A stretch of DNA of 64,000 bases. Source: Torreya grandis (Eukaryota > Streptophyta > Pinopsida > Cupressales > Taxaceae). The stretch's first letter is position 1. Every line of letters starts with the position of its first letter. The stretch is from assembly GCA_037957365.1 (NCBI GenBank), contig JARHVA010000250.1:5737001-5801000 (forward strand), given 5' to 3'. Shown in pieces: positions 49,042 to 61,977 of this stretch. Below the pieces are notes generated by a model that saw nothing but the letters and a program-made list of their open reading frames with translations, had not been told where the DNA came from and did not search any database. The translations under genes and the position numbers were made by a program.

Positions 49042-52000
49042 TATTATCACTCTAAATTACACACTTGAGGAGGTTGTTCAAGCCTCCTCACTTAGGAAAT
49101 AGTATGGAGACACCTATAAGTTGTGGGTGGCCTAATAAATGAGGCAAATCTCTAGATTAGGGAATCTCATTTGATGTATCACCTTATAACTATCACTCAA
49201 TCTATTATTTGCATGGAAAAGGGAGAGAGAACTAAAATAAAAATAAACTAGGAAGGTGATGCACCAAATTTGTCTCCTCCACCTACCTATATTGCATTGA
49301 GAATATGGATTATAACTAAATTTAATTGCATAACTCAAATGGGGTTTCCAAACATGAATGTTTCACATAGAGTCTATAACATGATTCATAAGCTAAGGGG
49401 GATAATAAAGAGGCCTAAAAGACACTAATGAATGCTTCCACTTTTAATCCATACAAGGCAATTTGGAATAACTCTATGTAACCTACAAGGATGACTAACA
49501 CATACAAGTAGATAATAAGATAGGACAAATGAGAGGAAGTTGCATACACCATCATTATCATTCATCAACTAAAATGAAACATACACTAGTTAATGTGATC
49601 TAGGAATTTGACTCAAGAGAGGATGGTTAATATGATGTTAGTTCCAAAATGAAATAAACACACTTATAGCATAACATCTCTAGGCCTAGACACTATGGAG
49701 AGCTTAGTTAACAAAATAAAATGACAACCACAACTAAAAAGTAAGGAATAACAAAAAATAATTATTTCACCTTCCTTGGATGCTCCAAATGCCTTTGTAG
49801 TGGTGGCTTGCTCGGCTTGTGCTCATGAAGTCCTTGACAATGGAAGCTTGGCTACCTCCATCTCTCCTTGGCACCTTTGGCTTGAGGCTTGGCTTGGCTT
49901 GGAATAAATTTGGCATGGTAACACTATTTACATGAGGCTTTTGGAACTAATCCTACATTATAACTTTGCACAAATTAGGCTTAGAAATGATGTTCATGGC
50001 CTCTCTATTTATAGATTTTTGAGATTGTCTAGAATCAACCTGAACCATCCATCCTAAGATTGAGATGTTTGGTTGAGGATTAATTAAATTTTTGGAATTA
50101 AGTTTTTAATTATCCTCATCATAACATTGGAATAATGGGCAATTAATAGGCATGGAGGGCATCATGGAAGACATTGATGAGGCATGGAGGGCATGAATCC
50201 TGATATTTATGGCATTTATGGCCTAGAGATGTCTTCCCAAAAAATGAGGTCACCGGATGATGTAGATATTCAATATTTATTTCCAAAAATAAGTTTTCAA
50301 AAAATTTACATGGAATTATTAGGCCTTGATTTGGATTAATTATATCTTAAGCATGTTTAAGCACTTTGTGCACAAATTACTCAAATTGATCAAAATGCCT
50401 TGTTATTGGTCCAAAATTTGATTGGATTGGAATTGGAAGGTGATGTCAAATGCATTAGAACCATATTACCATTTATTATGTTACCAAAAAAAAATAACAA
50501 ATGCACATGTCTCATGTAAGAGGTTTTATAGGAAAGAGCAATCCAGAGCACTTAGGTACAAAATTGACATTTTGACTCAAAATGAACTGATCAAAGTTTG
50601 TTGGCCCATAAATTGCATTGCCCAATTTAGGGATACCCTAGCTAAAATTGGCACTTGAATATGTAAATTTCACATCATTTATCATGTTTTAGTGTTTTTA
50701 GTCTAAATTGTGCATTTTGGGTGGAAATTGGTCAAAACCCTGATTGGAGGTTATCGGTGGCCAGATTTAGGTATCTATAGTTAAAAGCATAATAAAGTAT
50801 ATAAATTAGTTTTATTAATTTTATAGGCAAATTACAAGTGTTCATTTAGATAGAGCTATGCCATATCCATCAAAAGGATCCTTTACAAGACCTACAAGGA
50901 AACATATATAGAATGAGATGAGAAAAGAGAGACAAAAGTGTAAGAGGAGTCCATGATGACTAGAATCTCATGATAAATAAAGATACAAAAAATAAAGGTT
51001 ACCAAGAAACAATCCTAAACTCCATCTTCAACATGTGTGCACTTTTTTTAATGATGATCTTATAAAGGTAGGTGGTGTATGGTTTTTCTTCTTGATGATT
51101 CATCCTTGAGCTCTTAAATACCCCTTAGGAGTGATTATGAAGTAACAAGTCATATTCTTAGATTATAAATACTTTTTATTGCCTTTTAAACCTATTTATG
51201 ATCTATATCCCATCATATTTGCATATTTTTTTGTAATTTCCTTCATAGTTCTCATATTTGCTCTCTTTAAGGCCTATTCTTATAACCCTATTTGATACAA
51301 ATATCCTTGGTTTAAATTATCTAAAACACTTCAAATAAAAATAAAACAATATTTGAGTACCATTTATCTTTCTTCATCTTCACCTAAAATTTCATGGCTA
51401 AAATCCTAAGGTAAACCTACTAACCCAACACCCATCTTTCCCAATTAGGCCTAAAGCAAGCCTACAATACTAGAGACTGTACAATACTATATATTACTGA
51501 TCCAAAACCTCAAAAATATTTTAGGTAAAATAAATAATTTCAAATAGAATTTTTTTATATGGGTTAAAACTCATGTTATGCTAAATGCAACCTTTTATCC
51601 CTAGGTTGGTTTTAGCATAGGCCTGTGTAGGCTGAGAGCAAAGAAAAAGGGATAGGGAGAGTTTTAGACCACTTAAAATCAAAATAAAACCTATTTTAGG
51701 TCTGATATAAATTTATTAATATATTATAATAATTGGTTATGCATTATCAATCCCAATGATCTCCCAATAAGCAAAAAAGTAGAATTATGTGTGTATATAT
51801 GATTATCAAGTGGGTTGTACGTGTTCTTTGATCTTTTCAAACATTCTCTAATCATCTCAAGATATTATAATGATTATAATGGCTCCATAATACATCACTA
51901 TCCATTTAAATCACCATCCTAAACTCAAAACAACTCTTTCATTCTGACTTCAATCCTTAGAAGAAAACTTGTAGCTTTCTAGTAGGCTTGTAGGTGATCT

Positions 52001-54401
52001 TTGGGTTTGATGCTTGTAGGATTCAAGAAAGGGTATTTTATTTCAATTATTATCTATTTTATACCATAGAAAGACCCTATTAACATATCCTCATGGCTCT
52101 TTCATTTCATTTGTTTTTCAAATCCTTATATGTTATGCAAGGTTTGCCTTTCTTAATTGAGAATGTGGACTACAAGTCAGTAGACATGTATGTCTACATT
52201 CACCTTAATTTAAGCCCTTAATATCATGTTATTTGGTTTTACATTCCATATTATATTTTCATTGAGATCTTATACTATTTTTCAAGATCCAAAACCTCTT
52301 TGAAGCCTCTCAAATGCCTCCAATCACCTAGTTTTATTTGTCAACACTAAACTGATGTTCTTTAGGTTTGTGACCTGATAGTTCACGTCAAGGATGATAT
52401 TAGGAGTATGTTCCATTGGTATATTCTCTATAAGAGTTTATTATCTCTACCTTGAAGTATATAAATGTATATTTGACTTGTAATACCACTTAAAACCACA
52501 AAAGTTTTTGCTTATAAGACCTTCTCCCTTATATTTGAAGGTTATAGGTACTCTTTTGGGTTGTATATACACTAAGTGTTATTTAGGAGTATTGTATAAG
52601 TTTATTAGTGAATTTTTCCTTGTTATAGTTCAAAATTTATACCCTTTCTTCTTTCATAGGCTTCTTACGTGCTTGTTTATACTTGAAAAATTGTGAGGGT
52701 ATTCAAACGAATGTTATTGATGGACTACCACATGAAATCATCCATTAGAGATATCTATGGAGTGATTTAATCATTATTATAGATTATTTTTCAAGATATA
52801 TAGGTCACTAATATTATAAATAAACCAATGCTCTTTTTTTTTCTTAAAGAACAAAACTTATAAGCAACATTACTCCCTTTTAGATCCAAAAGGCCCTAAA
52901 AACCTCCTACAATAAGATCCTTGGTCAAAACACCATTTAGATGGAATAAATCACTTATTTTTTGGATTCACCACTCCTAAAAAATTAAAATTGACTCACA
53001 TTAAATTCAAGTCTCAAATATTCAATCCAATCACCTTGGATCTTCCTTTTCTAGGCACTTTTGATAACCACCTACAAGTTATTTTATTCACAATCAACAT
53101 GCTTTGTTAATCCCTTTCCATTTGGCCATGTTGATACTTGTAAGATATTTGAGGGGAATATATAGCATTTTTGGAGGTTATTATAGTTTTTTCATTCCAA
53201 ACACAACCTCTGGTATGCTCTAGGATGTCACAACTTGAAAACCTTGCTTGTCACCTTAAAGAACAACAAAACACAACACTTTTTACTACATTGTCTGCTC
53301 ACACATGCCAAATGATGGTTGAAGATGATTTGAGATGAATATTAATACCCTTGATTATCTCAAACTATCATTTTTTCATCCATTAACCTACAAACTCACT
53401 GAGATAAGAAAAACCCTGCCTATGGGGTTTTAGGAGGGTTTCAGGATATTTATTTTATTAATGATTGTTCTTAAATAATATCCATTCAAACTAAAAAATA
53501 ATTCCTATAATTTCAAGGTAATAATGTCCTCTATCCACCTAAAATATAATTGGATTCAAAATTTTTTCCTCTTCATAAGCCAAGCACTTAGAAAATGGTC
53601 GTCACTAGCTTACAAGGAGTTTGATGGAAGAGATGAAACATTTTTTGTATTATTTGGACCTAAAAATGTTTTTAAAAAAATTATTTAATCCTTAATACAT
53701 TATATAGACCTGATACCATCCATTTTTAACATTAACTAACCATATCCACATTGAAAAGTTAATTTCTATGCCCTTGGCAAGTGTATTTCTACATTATATT
53801 TCTTTCTTCATCTTTAGAGGGTTACACTAGTTATTTCATGTTTAAAATGAGATATATTAACATGTGTAAGGAATAAAATACCTTATCATAGCTTAGAAAC
53901 ACATTATATACCTTAAAATGCACTTGATCCTTCCCATTTTCAAAGGTAATCATTACCTTAACTTCTCCAAAACTACCTTAACCTTTGCTAAACATGAAAT
54001 AATAATGTTTCCATATTACCATGTCTTATCTATAGAACCACCTTCACCATAAGATATCATGTCACCTTGGAGGTCAATATACTAAAATTTCCACCATGGA
54101 CTAACATATCTTAATCTTTTCAAAGTAACCTTAAACATTGTTAAGATACCTTAATTTTTCCAAACACCTGCATAAGACCTTCATGGAGGGAACATATGAT
54201 AAGACTAAGGGTATAAATTCACTCTTCTATACTTTTCAAGGGACCCTAAGATGACCGAAAATTCGACAAGACACCTTTTCATAACAAGGGATGACATATA
54301 GGCTAAGACAAAACCTATCAAAAGATCATTATCAAGGTTAGGCAAGACTAGAAGAAAAGTTTTGAATTATCCTCACCTATGGTAGCCTTTTTTGGCTAAC
54401 A
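49042..54401 (-). repeat. LARD-like 3' LTR (interrupted by a solo LTR)
   Basis: Direct repeat of 57760-61972, traceable from the first bases ('ttatcactctaaat', 'gaggaggttgttcaagc') to the last ('aggcaagactagaag', 'cacctatggtagcc'). The solo LTR at 49594-50779 is an insertion in it; the matching empty site in the other LTR is at 58307-58311. Short open frames inside have no recognisable content. Confidence 0.88.
49589..50784 (-). mobile_element. Solo LTR of the gypsy family, with GTTAA target duplication
   Basis: The LTR is 49594-50779 (1186 bp), starting TGTGATC and ending TCTATA on +. GTTAA occurs at 49589-49593 and 50780-50784, and the other LARD LTR has one GTTAC at 58307-58311. Its left part matches 33389-33980 and its right part 19293-19463, the two LTR remnants of the gypsy element. 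A solo LTR with a target duplication points to insertion of a full element followed by LTR-LTR recombination. Confidence 0.9.
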
Positions 54402-54419
54402 TCTTTGGTGACCTCTTGG
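54402..54419 (-). promoter_or_regulatory. Putative polypurine tract of the LARD-like element
   Basis: The - strand reads CCAAGAGGTCACCAAAGA directly before the LTR start TGTTAGCC. It is purine-rich but not pure. Confidence 0.5.
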
Positions 54420-54749
54420 AGTTGCATGCTTACTATTCATCTATACCAATTGCATTATTGCCTCCATTAGGCTATGGAGTCACCCATGCTCAACACAAAC
54501 TAAAATAAACCTTGAGAATTAACTTATAAACCTCTCAAGAATAATGAAACAACTAAATACCTTCAACACACACAACAAGAAACAAACACACCAACAAGAT
54601 AACCAAAACCACAAGACACACAGTGTGCTAAGAATCATTTAGGGAAGACAAAACAATAACCTAATATATACAACTAACCTTTAATATTTGATCCTCATAT
54701 ATTAAAAGGAACACTCCTTGAGTCTTCTTCATGTAATGAACAAGGATGA

Positions 54750-57600
54750 TATACAATGTGGTGTTCAAACTTGATTCTTGCTCTATCAAATCCTTTATTG
54801 ACCACCATCATTTTTGGCTTGACTTTAAGTGGATCAATAGTGTTAAACATGTTTCCAACAAATAAAAATTCATATTTAAGTTCATAACCTACCTCATTTT
54901 ATTCTTTGTTAAAGAAATAGACTTCCAATATGACCACACCTTGATTCATAGGGGTAGCTACAGCCTCAGCTTCTATTGGCTCTTTGATCTCCATCTCTTT
55001 CTCACCTTGAAGAGAATCATCTCCATCATAGCTTGATACATCATGAAATTTAACCTCTTGATTATGACTTATAGGAATTATTATATTGATAGGATATCTA
55101 CATTTCTCATCAACAACTTCATATTTTCCTTTTAAAGGTGTTAGCCTAACAAACTCTTCAAATTCCTTGAACACGTCCAAATAAGACTACCACATGTTAT
55201 CGATACCTCCTTAAACTTGTTCATGAGATTCAATAAGACCATAAACCATGATTTTCTCTTAAATATCATTCTCACTCATGTATTAACTATGTTCAATATC
55301 TAAGATAACCATCTTATAATTCTCCTTATGGGTTATAGGTTTACTATCTAAACTTGAGAAAAAAAATTCTAGGTCTTCCCAAAAGGAAACTTCTTCTTGA
55401 TCACTTGAAAGCATGTCAAATTCAATCTCATTCTTATATTCAAATTTTATCTCTTACTCATGAGTCTCAACAAGGGTAATGATAAAAGTGTCTTCATGAA
55501 GATATATCTCATACTTAGCTACAACTTGATCAATTGCTATATGATCATCTTTTCCTAAATCAAGACTCAATCCATGAAAACTAGATTGGTATTCTTCTTC
55601 ATCCTTGAATAATTAAATCTCATTTTCCCATTCAAGGTCTACTTCATCATTTTTTTCTCATTTCAGACCTGGTTTATCTTATTCACATCTCAAACCATCA
55701 TGACTAACTTTTTGAACTTTACTTGCCACTATGATCTCATGTTCATTATCAATTATAGCCTCCTCTTAATCATTCAATGCTTCCATTCCAAGAATGTTTA
55801 TATCTTCAAGGAAATCAAAGTAAAATTTCTGAAAAACATCATCAAACTCTTTAAGGGTCTTTGTACCTTCAACAACAAGATCATGTGATTTGTTTTCATG
55901 ACCACCTTTTGATAGATCAACTATCTTGACCTCATTCATACTTTCATAAACTTCTTCCATCTGATTTTATTTTTATTTCATGAACCATGGGAGTGTATCA
56001 TGTGCTTGAAATTATATTATGTCATCATTAGCTCCTTATTCAAGCTCAAAACCATGCCAATTTGACTAATTTTTAGGATCATTCATGACATTTTGAGGGT
56101 TGTCCAACTATTGACTAGAAGGTAGAGACTTCTCCTCATCTTTAGAAGTTGGTTTTATTTCTTCTCTATCAAGGGGGGTGTCAATGATGATTTATTCATC
56201 ATATTCCCTCACCATATCTTCATCATGACCTTATTAATATCTAATTATAGCTTCAACTTTGTCAAGCCTTTCAAGGACTATCACCTCACCTTTGTTTCTA
56301 GACAAGCTCTCTTTTCCATATAAATGTTCATATTTTTCCCTCAATGTAATAGGTTTTACTTCACAAAATGAGGGGATGGAAGTGTAAGAGAACTCATTGG
56401 CTTTCTTGAAACTTGATAGAGTATCCTTCCAACTGGGGACTTTAGGAGGGTTAGATTGATTGTAGTATTCTTGGAGAGATGGAGAATGGAATTGTGCTAA
56501 GGGTGTTGCATTCTTATCCATCCACTCCCTAATCACCCTATCACACTTTGATGCATATTGAACTTCATGGATAGTTGTAACTTGAAGGGTAGGTGAAGGA
56601 CCTAAGGGACTTGAGAGCTCTCTTGACTTTAATTCCATATACTTATCTTTTTTTGAATTTGGATAGGCATGGGAGGAGGTTCATTCTCAAGGATTAGCAT
56701 AATGTAATCAAGAGTCATAGTCCAAAAAAGCCTCCAATATGGAATGGTTTTAGGATCTTGAGAGTGGATAAATCTTGCATAGACTCAAGCCTTTTTGATG
56801 TAGTATTGAATGTTGGATAAGATTAGGAGTATAAAAAGGTTGACTTGGGGTAGGAGAAGGAACACAAGGTTGATTGTATTGAAATCGCTACCTCTCATAG
56901 GCCACCAACCTATCATCCATACATTAGATCAAACCTCTTATCTCAAGTATGTCACTAGTTAGGCCTTGTTTATTTCCATGCTCAATATTTTTCCACTCAT
57001 CCTTAATAAGATATAATAGGTCTATGTCTTCTTGAATGAAATGAATAAGGATAATTAGACAAGGTTACTTTTGACTATCAAGTACCTTCATTTTCATTTC
57101 ATGTTCTAATAGGAGTTATTTGAGTTTTGATAACTTACTAGAATCAACATGACCTTGAAAAGGATGATTTTATGGATAATTAGGCTTGACTTCTTGAATT
57201 CTCATGAGTAGATAATAATCCTACTCTTTTTTAGCTTGAATTTGTCTAGCTATACACTCCTCATTAGACCTCAATGCTTGATGATGTACAAAGGCGTGAT
57301 ATACAAGCTCTTATGATGCCTATTGTACTCCCTTATTATATTATTCTCTTTCATTTTCCTCTCAAACTTAAGTCTTACCTCTCTAAAACTTTCTTTAGGT
57401 TGACTAGGGGATAAATGACCTTTCCAAGGCTTATTAGAAGCATGATCAGGGATGGGAGGTGGGTAAGTGCTATGACAAGGATGTAATGCTATTGAAGATA
57501 TAATTGAGGAGAAGACATAAACATCATTATCTTGATGTGAAAGATATTTAGATAAGGAATATGCATTTTCATCAAAATAACTATGATGATACATACCAAT
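54750..57600 (-). pseudogene. Unidentified acidic reading frame(s) in the LARD-like interior
   Basis: Four open stretches lie on the - strand: 57594-57271 (107 residues, Pro/His/Ser-rich then basic), 56638-56234 (134 residues, with 'VIREWMDKNATPLAQFHSP' and 'LREKYEHLYGKESLS'), 55960-55766 (64, acidic) and 55180-54899 (93, acidic, with 'GEKEMEIKEPIEAEAV'). Between the last two the reading is mostly open and very rich in Asp and Glu. It closes with 'KPKMMVVNKGFDRARIKFEHH' in split form at about 54830-54760. I recognise no gag, protease or pol motif. It may be a highly diverged gag or an unrelated protein carried by the element. Confidence 0.5.
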
Positions 57601-57735
57601 TTTTTAATTTTTAGGTACATGGCTGCTTATACCAACTATAATTCACTTGGAGTCACCATTGATGCTTGTGTTCATACCTCCAAAGGCTGATGTATTGAAT
57701 AGAATCATTAATAACTCTTTAATGGATGAAATCTT

Positions 57736-57755
57736 GAGTCCCACCACGCATGCCA
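57736..57755 (-). promoter_or_regulatory. Putative primer binding site of the LARD-like element
   Basis: The - strand reads TGGCATGCGTGGTGGGACTC four bases inside the LTR. It matches the gypsy primer site (33369-33385) at TGGCATGC and GTGGGA. The tRNA is not identified. Confidence 0.6.
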
Positions 57756-57759
57756 AAAC

Positions 57760-60700
57760 TGTTATCACTCTAAATCTCACCCTTGAGGAGGTTGTTCAAG
57801 CTTCCTCACTTAGGTGATAACATGGAGACACCTATAAGCTATGGGTGGCCTAATCAATTAGGTGAATCTCTATATTAGGGTTAGTTCCTTTGATATACCA
57901 TCTTAGAACTATCAATAAACATATTGCTTGCTTGGAAAAGGGAGAGAGAATTGAAAGAAAACTAAATTAGGGAGGTGATGCACCAAATTTGTCTCTTCCA
58001 CCTACCTATAATGCATTAATAATATGAACTATGATTTAATCTAGTTACACGACTCAAATTGGGTATCCAAACATGAATGTTTCACATAGAGGCTATAACA
58101 TGGTGCATACACTAAGGAGATGATCAAAAGGCCTAAAAGATAATAATGAATGTTTCCACTTTTAATCCATACAGGGCTATTTGGAATCACTCTATGTAAC
58201 CTTCAAGGATGACTAACACCTATAAGTAGATAAGAAGATAAGACAAATGAGAGGAGGTTGTATACACCATCACTAGAATTCATCAACTAACATGAAGCAT
58301 ACACTAGTTACAAGCATAAGATAATGTTAGAACTCAGTTTTATTCATTTTATATGAAAATTAAAAGTGTTCATTTGGATACGGATATGCCATATCTAGCA
58401 AAAGGATCCTTTACAATCCCTACAAGGTAGCATATATAGAATGAGGTGAGAGAAGAGAGAGAGAATCATAGGAGTCCATGATGACTAAAATATCATGATG
58501 AATCAGGTAAAAAATAATAAATCCTACTAATAAATAGTATCAAACTCCCTCTTCAACATGTGTGAACTTGGTTTAATGATGATCTTCTCAAGATGGTGTA
58601 GGAGTTTGTCTTACTTGATGATTCATCATTGAGCTCTTGAAACTGCCCCTTAGGAGTGATTATGAAGTGACAAGTCATATTATTAGATTCTAACTTTTTG
58701 TTATTTCCTTGGAAACCTTTTTAGGATCCATATCCCATCATCTTTCCATCTATATTCTATAATTTCCTTCATAGTTCTCATATTTGTTCTCTTTGAGGCA
58801 TATTCCTTGTAGACCTATTTTGACACAAAGCTCCTTGGTTTGAATGATATAAAAAAATTATATCAAAAATAATATCATATTTGAGTACCCTTTATCTTTC
58901 TTCATCTTCACCCAAAATATCATGGCTCAACTTCTGAGGCAAACCTACTAACCCAACACCCATCTTTCCTAATTAGGCCTAAAACAAGTCTAGTACTAGA
59001 GACCATATAATACCATACATTAATGATCCAAAACATAAAAAATATTATATGGGACATTAAATAAGGTAAAATGGAAATGTTTTGTGTAATTTCATTGGTT
59101 AAAACCCAAGTTATTCTAAATGCAGCTTTCTAGCCTTAGGTTGGTTTTAGCACAGGTCTAAGTAGGCCGAGAGCAAAGAAAAAGAGATAGGTAAAGTTTT
59201 AGACCACTTCAAAGCAAACCAAGAAATGTGTGAGGTCTGACCTAACTTTATTAAACTCTTCAAATAATTGATTATGCATGATCAATCCCAATGAGCTCCC
59301 ACCGAATAAAAGAGTAGAATTATATGTGCATTTATGACTATCAAGTGGGTTATAGGTGTTATTTGATCTTTTCAAACATTATCTAATCATACCAACACAT
59401 TATAATTCTTATCATGGATCCATAATAACTCACTATCCATTAAAATCACCATCCTAAACTAAAAAAAAACCTTGCATACTCACTTAAAACCTTGGAAGCA
59501 AACTTGTAGCTTTATAGTAGGCTTGTAAGTGCTCTTTGGGTTTGATGCTTTTAAGATTCAATAAATCATATTTTATTTCAATTATTATCTATTTTATACC
59601 ATACATATACCTTATTAACATTTTCTCATGTCTCTCACATTTCATGTGTTCTTCATACCATCATATGTTATGCAAGGTTTGCCTCTCTTAATTGAGAATG
59701 TGGACCTACAAGAGTGCAGACCTATAGGTCTACATTGACCTTAGTTTAAGCCCTTGATGGCATTTTATTTGGTTTTATAAGCCCTGTGATCTTCTCCTTG
59801 ATATTTTAAATTATTTTAAAATATCCAAACCCTCTTTTAAGTCTCTCAAATGCATCCAAACACCTAGTTTTGTTTGTAAATAGTAAATTGATGTTCTTTA
59901 GGTTTATGACCTGCTAGTTCACTTCAAGAATGATCTTAGGAGTTTGGACTATTGGTATATACTCTCTAAGAGTTTTTTTATCTCTGAATTTAAGTATATA
60001 AATTCATATTTCACCTATAATACCATTCAAAACCTCAAAATTGTTTGTTCATAAGACCTCCCTTATCTTTGAAGGTTGTAGGTGTTCTTTTGGACTATAT
60101 ATGCACTGAGTGTATATTTGGGAGTAATATAGGAGTTAATTAATGTAATACCACCTAAAATCCTCCATTATATATATTTAATCTTGTTACCAATTCAACA
60201 TTTCTACCCTTTTTTATTTCCTAAGCATGTTACCTACTTGTTTATACTTGAAAATTTGTGAGGGTATTTAAGCCAATGTTATTGATGGACTACCACCTAA
60301 AATCCTCCATTAGAGATATCTATGGAGTGATTTCATCACACTTATAGATTATTATTCAAGATATATAGGTCACTAATATTATAAATAAATTAATTTTCCT
60401 ATTGGTTTCTTAATAAACAGAACTTATAAGCAACATTACTCTCTTTTAGATCCAAACGGTCCTAAAAACCTCCTACAACAAGATCCTTGGTCAAAACACC
60501 ACTTAGATTAATTATATCACTTATTGGTGGATCAACCACTCTTAAATAATTAAAATAAACTCAATTGAAATTAAATTCTAAAATATTCAATCCAATCACC
60601 ATGTATCTTCCTTTTGTAGGCAATTTTGATAACCACCTACAAGCAATTGTATTCCTAGTCAACATGCTTTACTAATCCCTTTACATTTGACCCTATTGGT

Positions 60701-61972
60701 GAATATAAGAGACCCAATGGTAATATAAGATTATTTTGGGATGTGATTATATTTGTTCACTCCAAACACAACTTCTTTTATGTTCAAGGATGTCACAACT
60801 TGAAAAACCTTACTTGTCACCTTCAAAAACAATAAAACACAATACTTTTTGCTACATTAGATGCTCATACATGCCAAATGATGGTGTAATATGATATTAT
60901 AGGAATTTTAAAACCCTTTAACATCTCAAAAAACCATTTTTTCATCCATTAACCTAAAAACTTATTGACATAAGAAAAACCCTGCTTGCGGAGTTTTAAG
61001 AGGGTTTTGGGATACTTATTTTGTTAATGATTATTCATAATGTATATACATTTAAAAAAATAAATAATTCTTTTAATTTAAATTTACTAAGGGCCCATAT
61101 CCATCACCAATACCATTGGATCCAACTTTCTTTTCTCTTCATGAGCTGAGCACTTGAAAATGGCCTTCACTAACTTGCAAGGATCTCAATCGAGGAGATG
61201 AAATGTTTTTTGTATTCGTTGGACATGAAAATAATGAAAAAAATCATTATTTTACCATTAAAAATGTATGGCGACCTTAAAACATCCATTTCTAACCTAA
61301 ACTAACCATTTCCATGTTGAAAATTTAAATTTTAAGCCCTTGGTAAGTGTACTTATATGTTATATTTCACTTTCTTGATCTTTAGAGGGTCCCACTACTT
61401 ATTTCACATTGAAACTAACATTTATGAACATTTATAAGGAATAAAAAAACCTTTTCATAGCTTGGAAACATGTAATAAACTTCAAAATTCACTTGATCCT
61501 TCCAATTTTCAAAGGCAACCATTACCTTAACTTCCCTAAAACTACCTTAACCTTTGTTAAACATGAAATAATAATGTTTCCATATTACCATTTCTTGTCT
61601 CCATAATCTCACCTTCACCATAGGATATCATGTCACCTTGGAGGTAAATATACTAAAATTTCCACCATGGATTAACATATCTTAATCTTTTCAAAGTAAC
61701 CTTAAAAAAATTTAAGATACCTTAACTTTTCCAAACACCTAAATAAGACCTTAATGAGTGGGATTGATGAAAATACTAAGGGTATAGATTCACTCTTATA
61801 GACTTTTAAAGGGACCTTAAGATTACCAATCACTTAACAAGACACATTTTCACAATAGGGGATGGCCTATAGGCTAAGACAAAACCTATAAAAATATCAT
61901 TAACAAGATTAGGCAAGACTAGAAGCAAAGTTTTAAATTTTCCCCACCTATGGTAGCCAATTTTGTCTAATA
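57760..61972 (-). repeat. LARD-like 5' LTR
   Basis: Uninterrupted 4213-bp LTR. It starts TGTTATCACTC next to the primer site and ends CTAATA next to CCTAC. The empty site for the solo LTR is 58307-58311. No gene is seen inside. Confidence 0.88.
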
Positions 61973-61977
61973 CCTAC

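Larger units (their letters stand above)
49037..61977 (-). mobile_element. LARD-like non-autonomous LTR retrotransposon with about 4.2-kb LTRs and CCTAC target duplication
   Basis: The element spans 49042-61972 and CCTAC flanks it at 49037-49041 and 61973-61977. Left and right LTRs are about 4.17 kb (after removing a nested solo LTR) and 4.21 kb. Intact termini TGTTATCAC (57760) and GGCTAACA (54394-54401) define TG...CA ends; the outer ends have decayed to TATTATCAC and CTAATA. The 3358-bp interior has a putative primer site and polypurine tract for - orientation, and no recognisable gag core, protease, RT or integrase. LTR and interior sizes resemble the LARD class described in cereals. LTR identity is roughly 85% by eye, so it is old. 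Confidence 0.85.
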
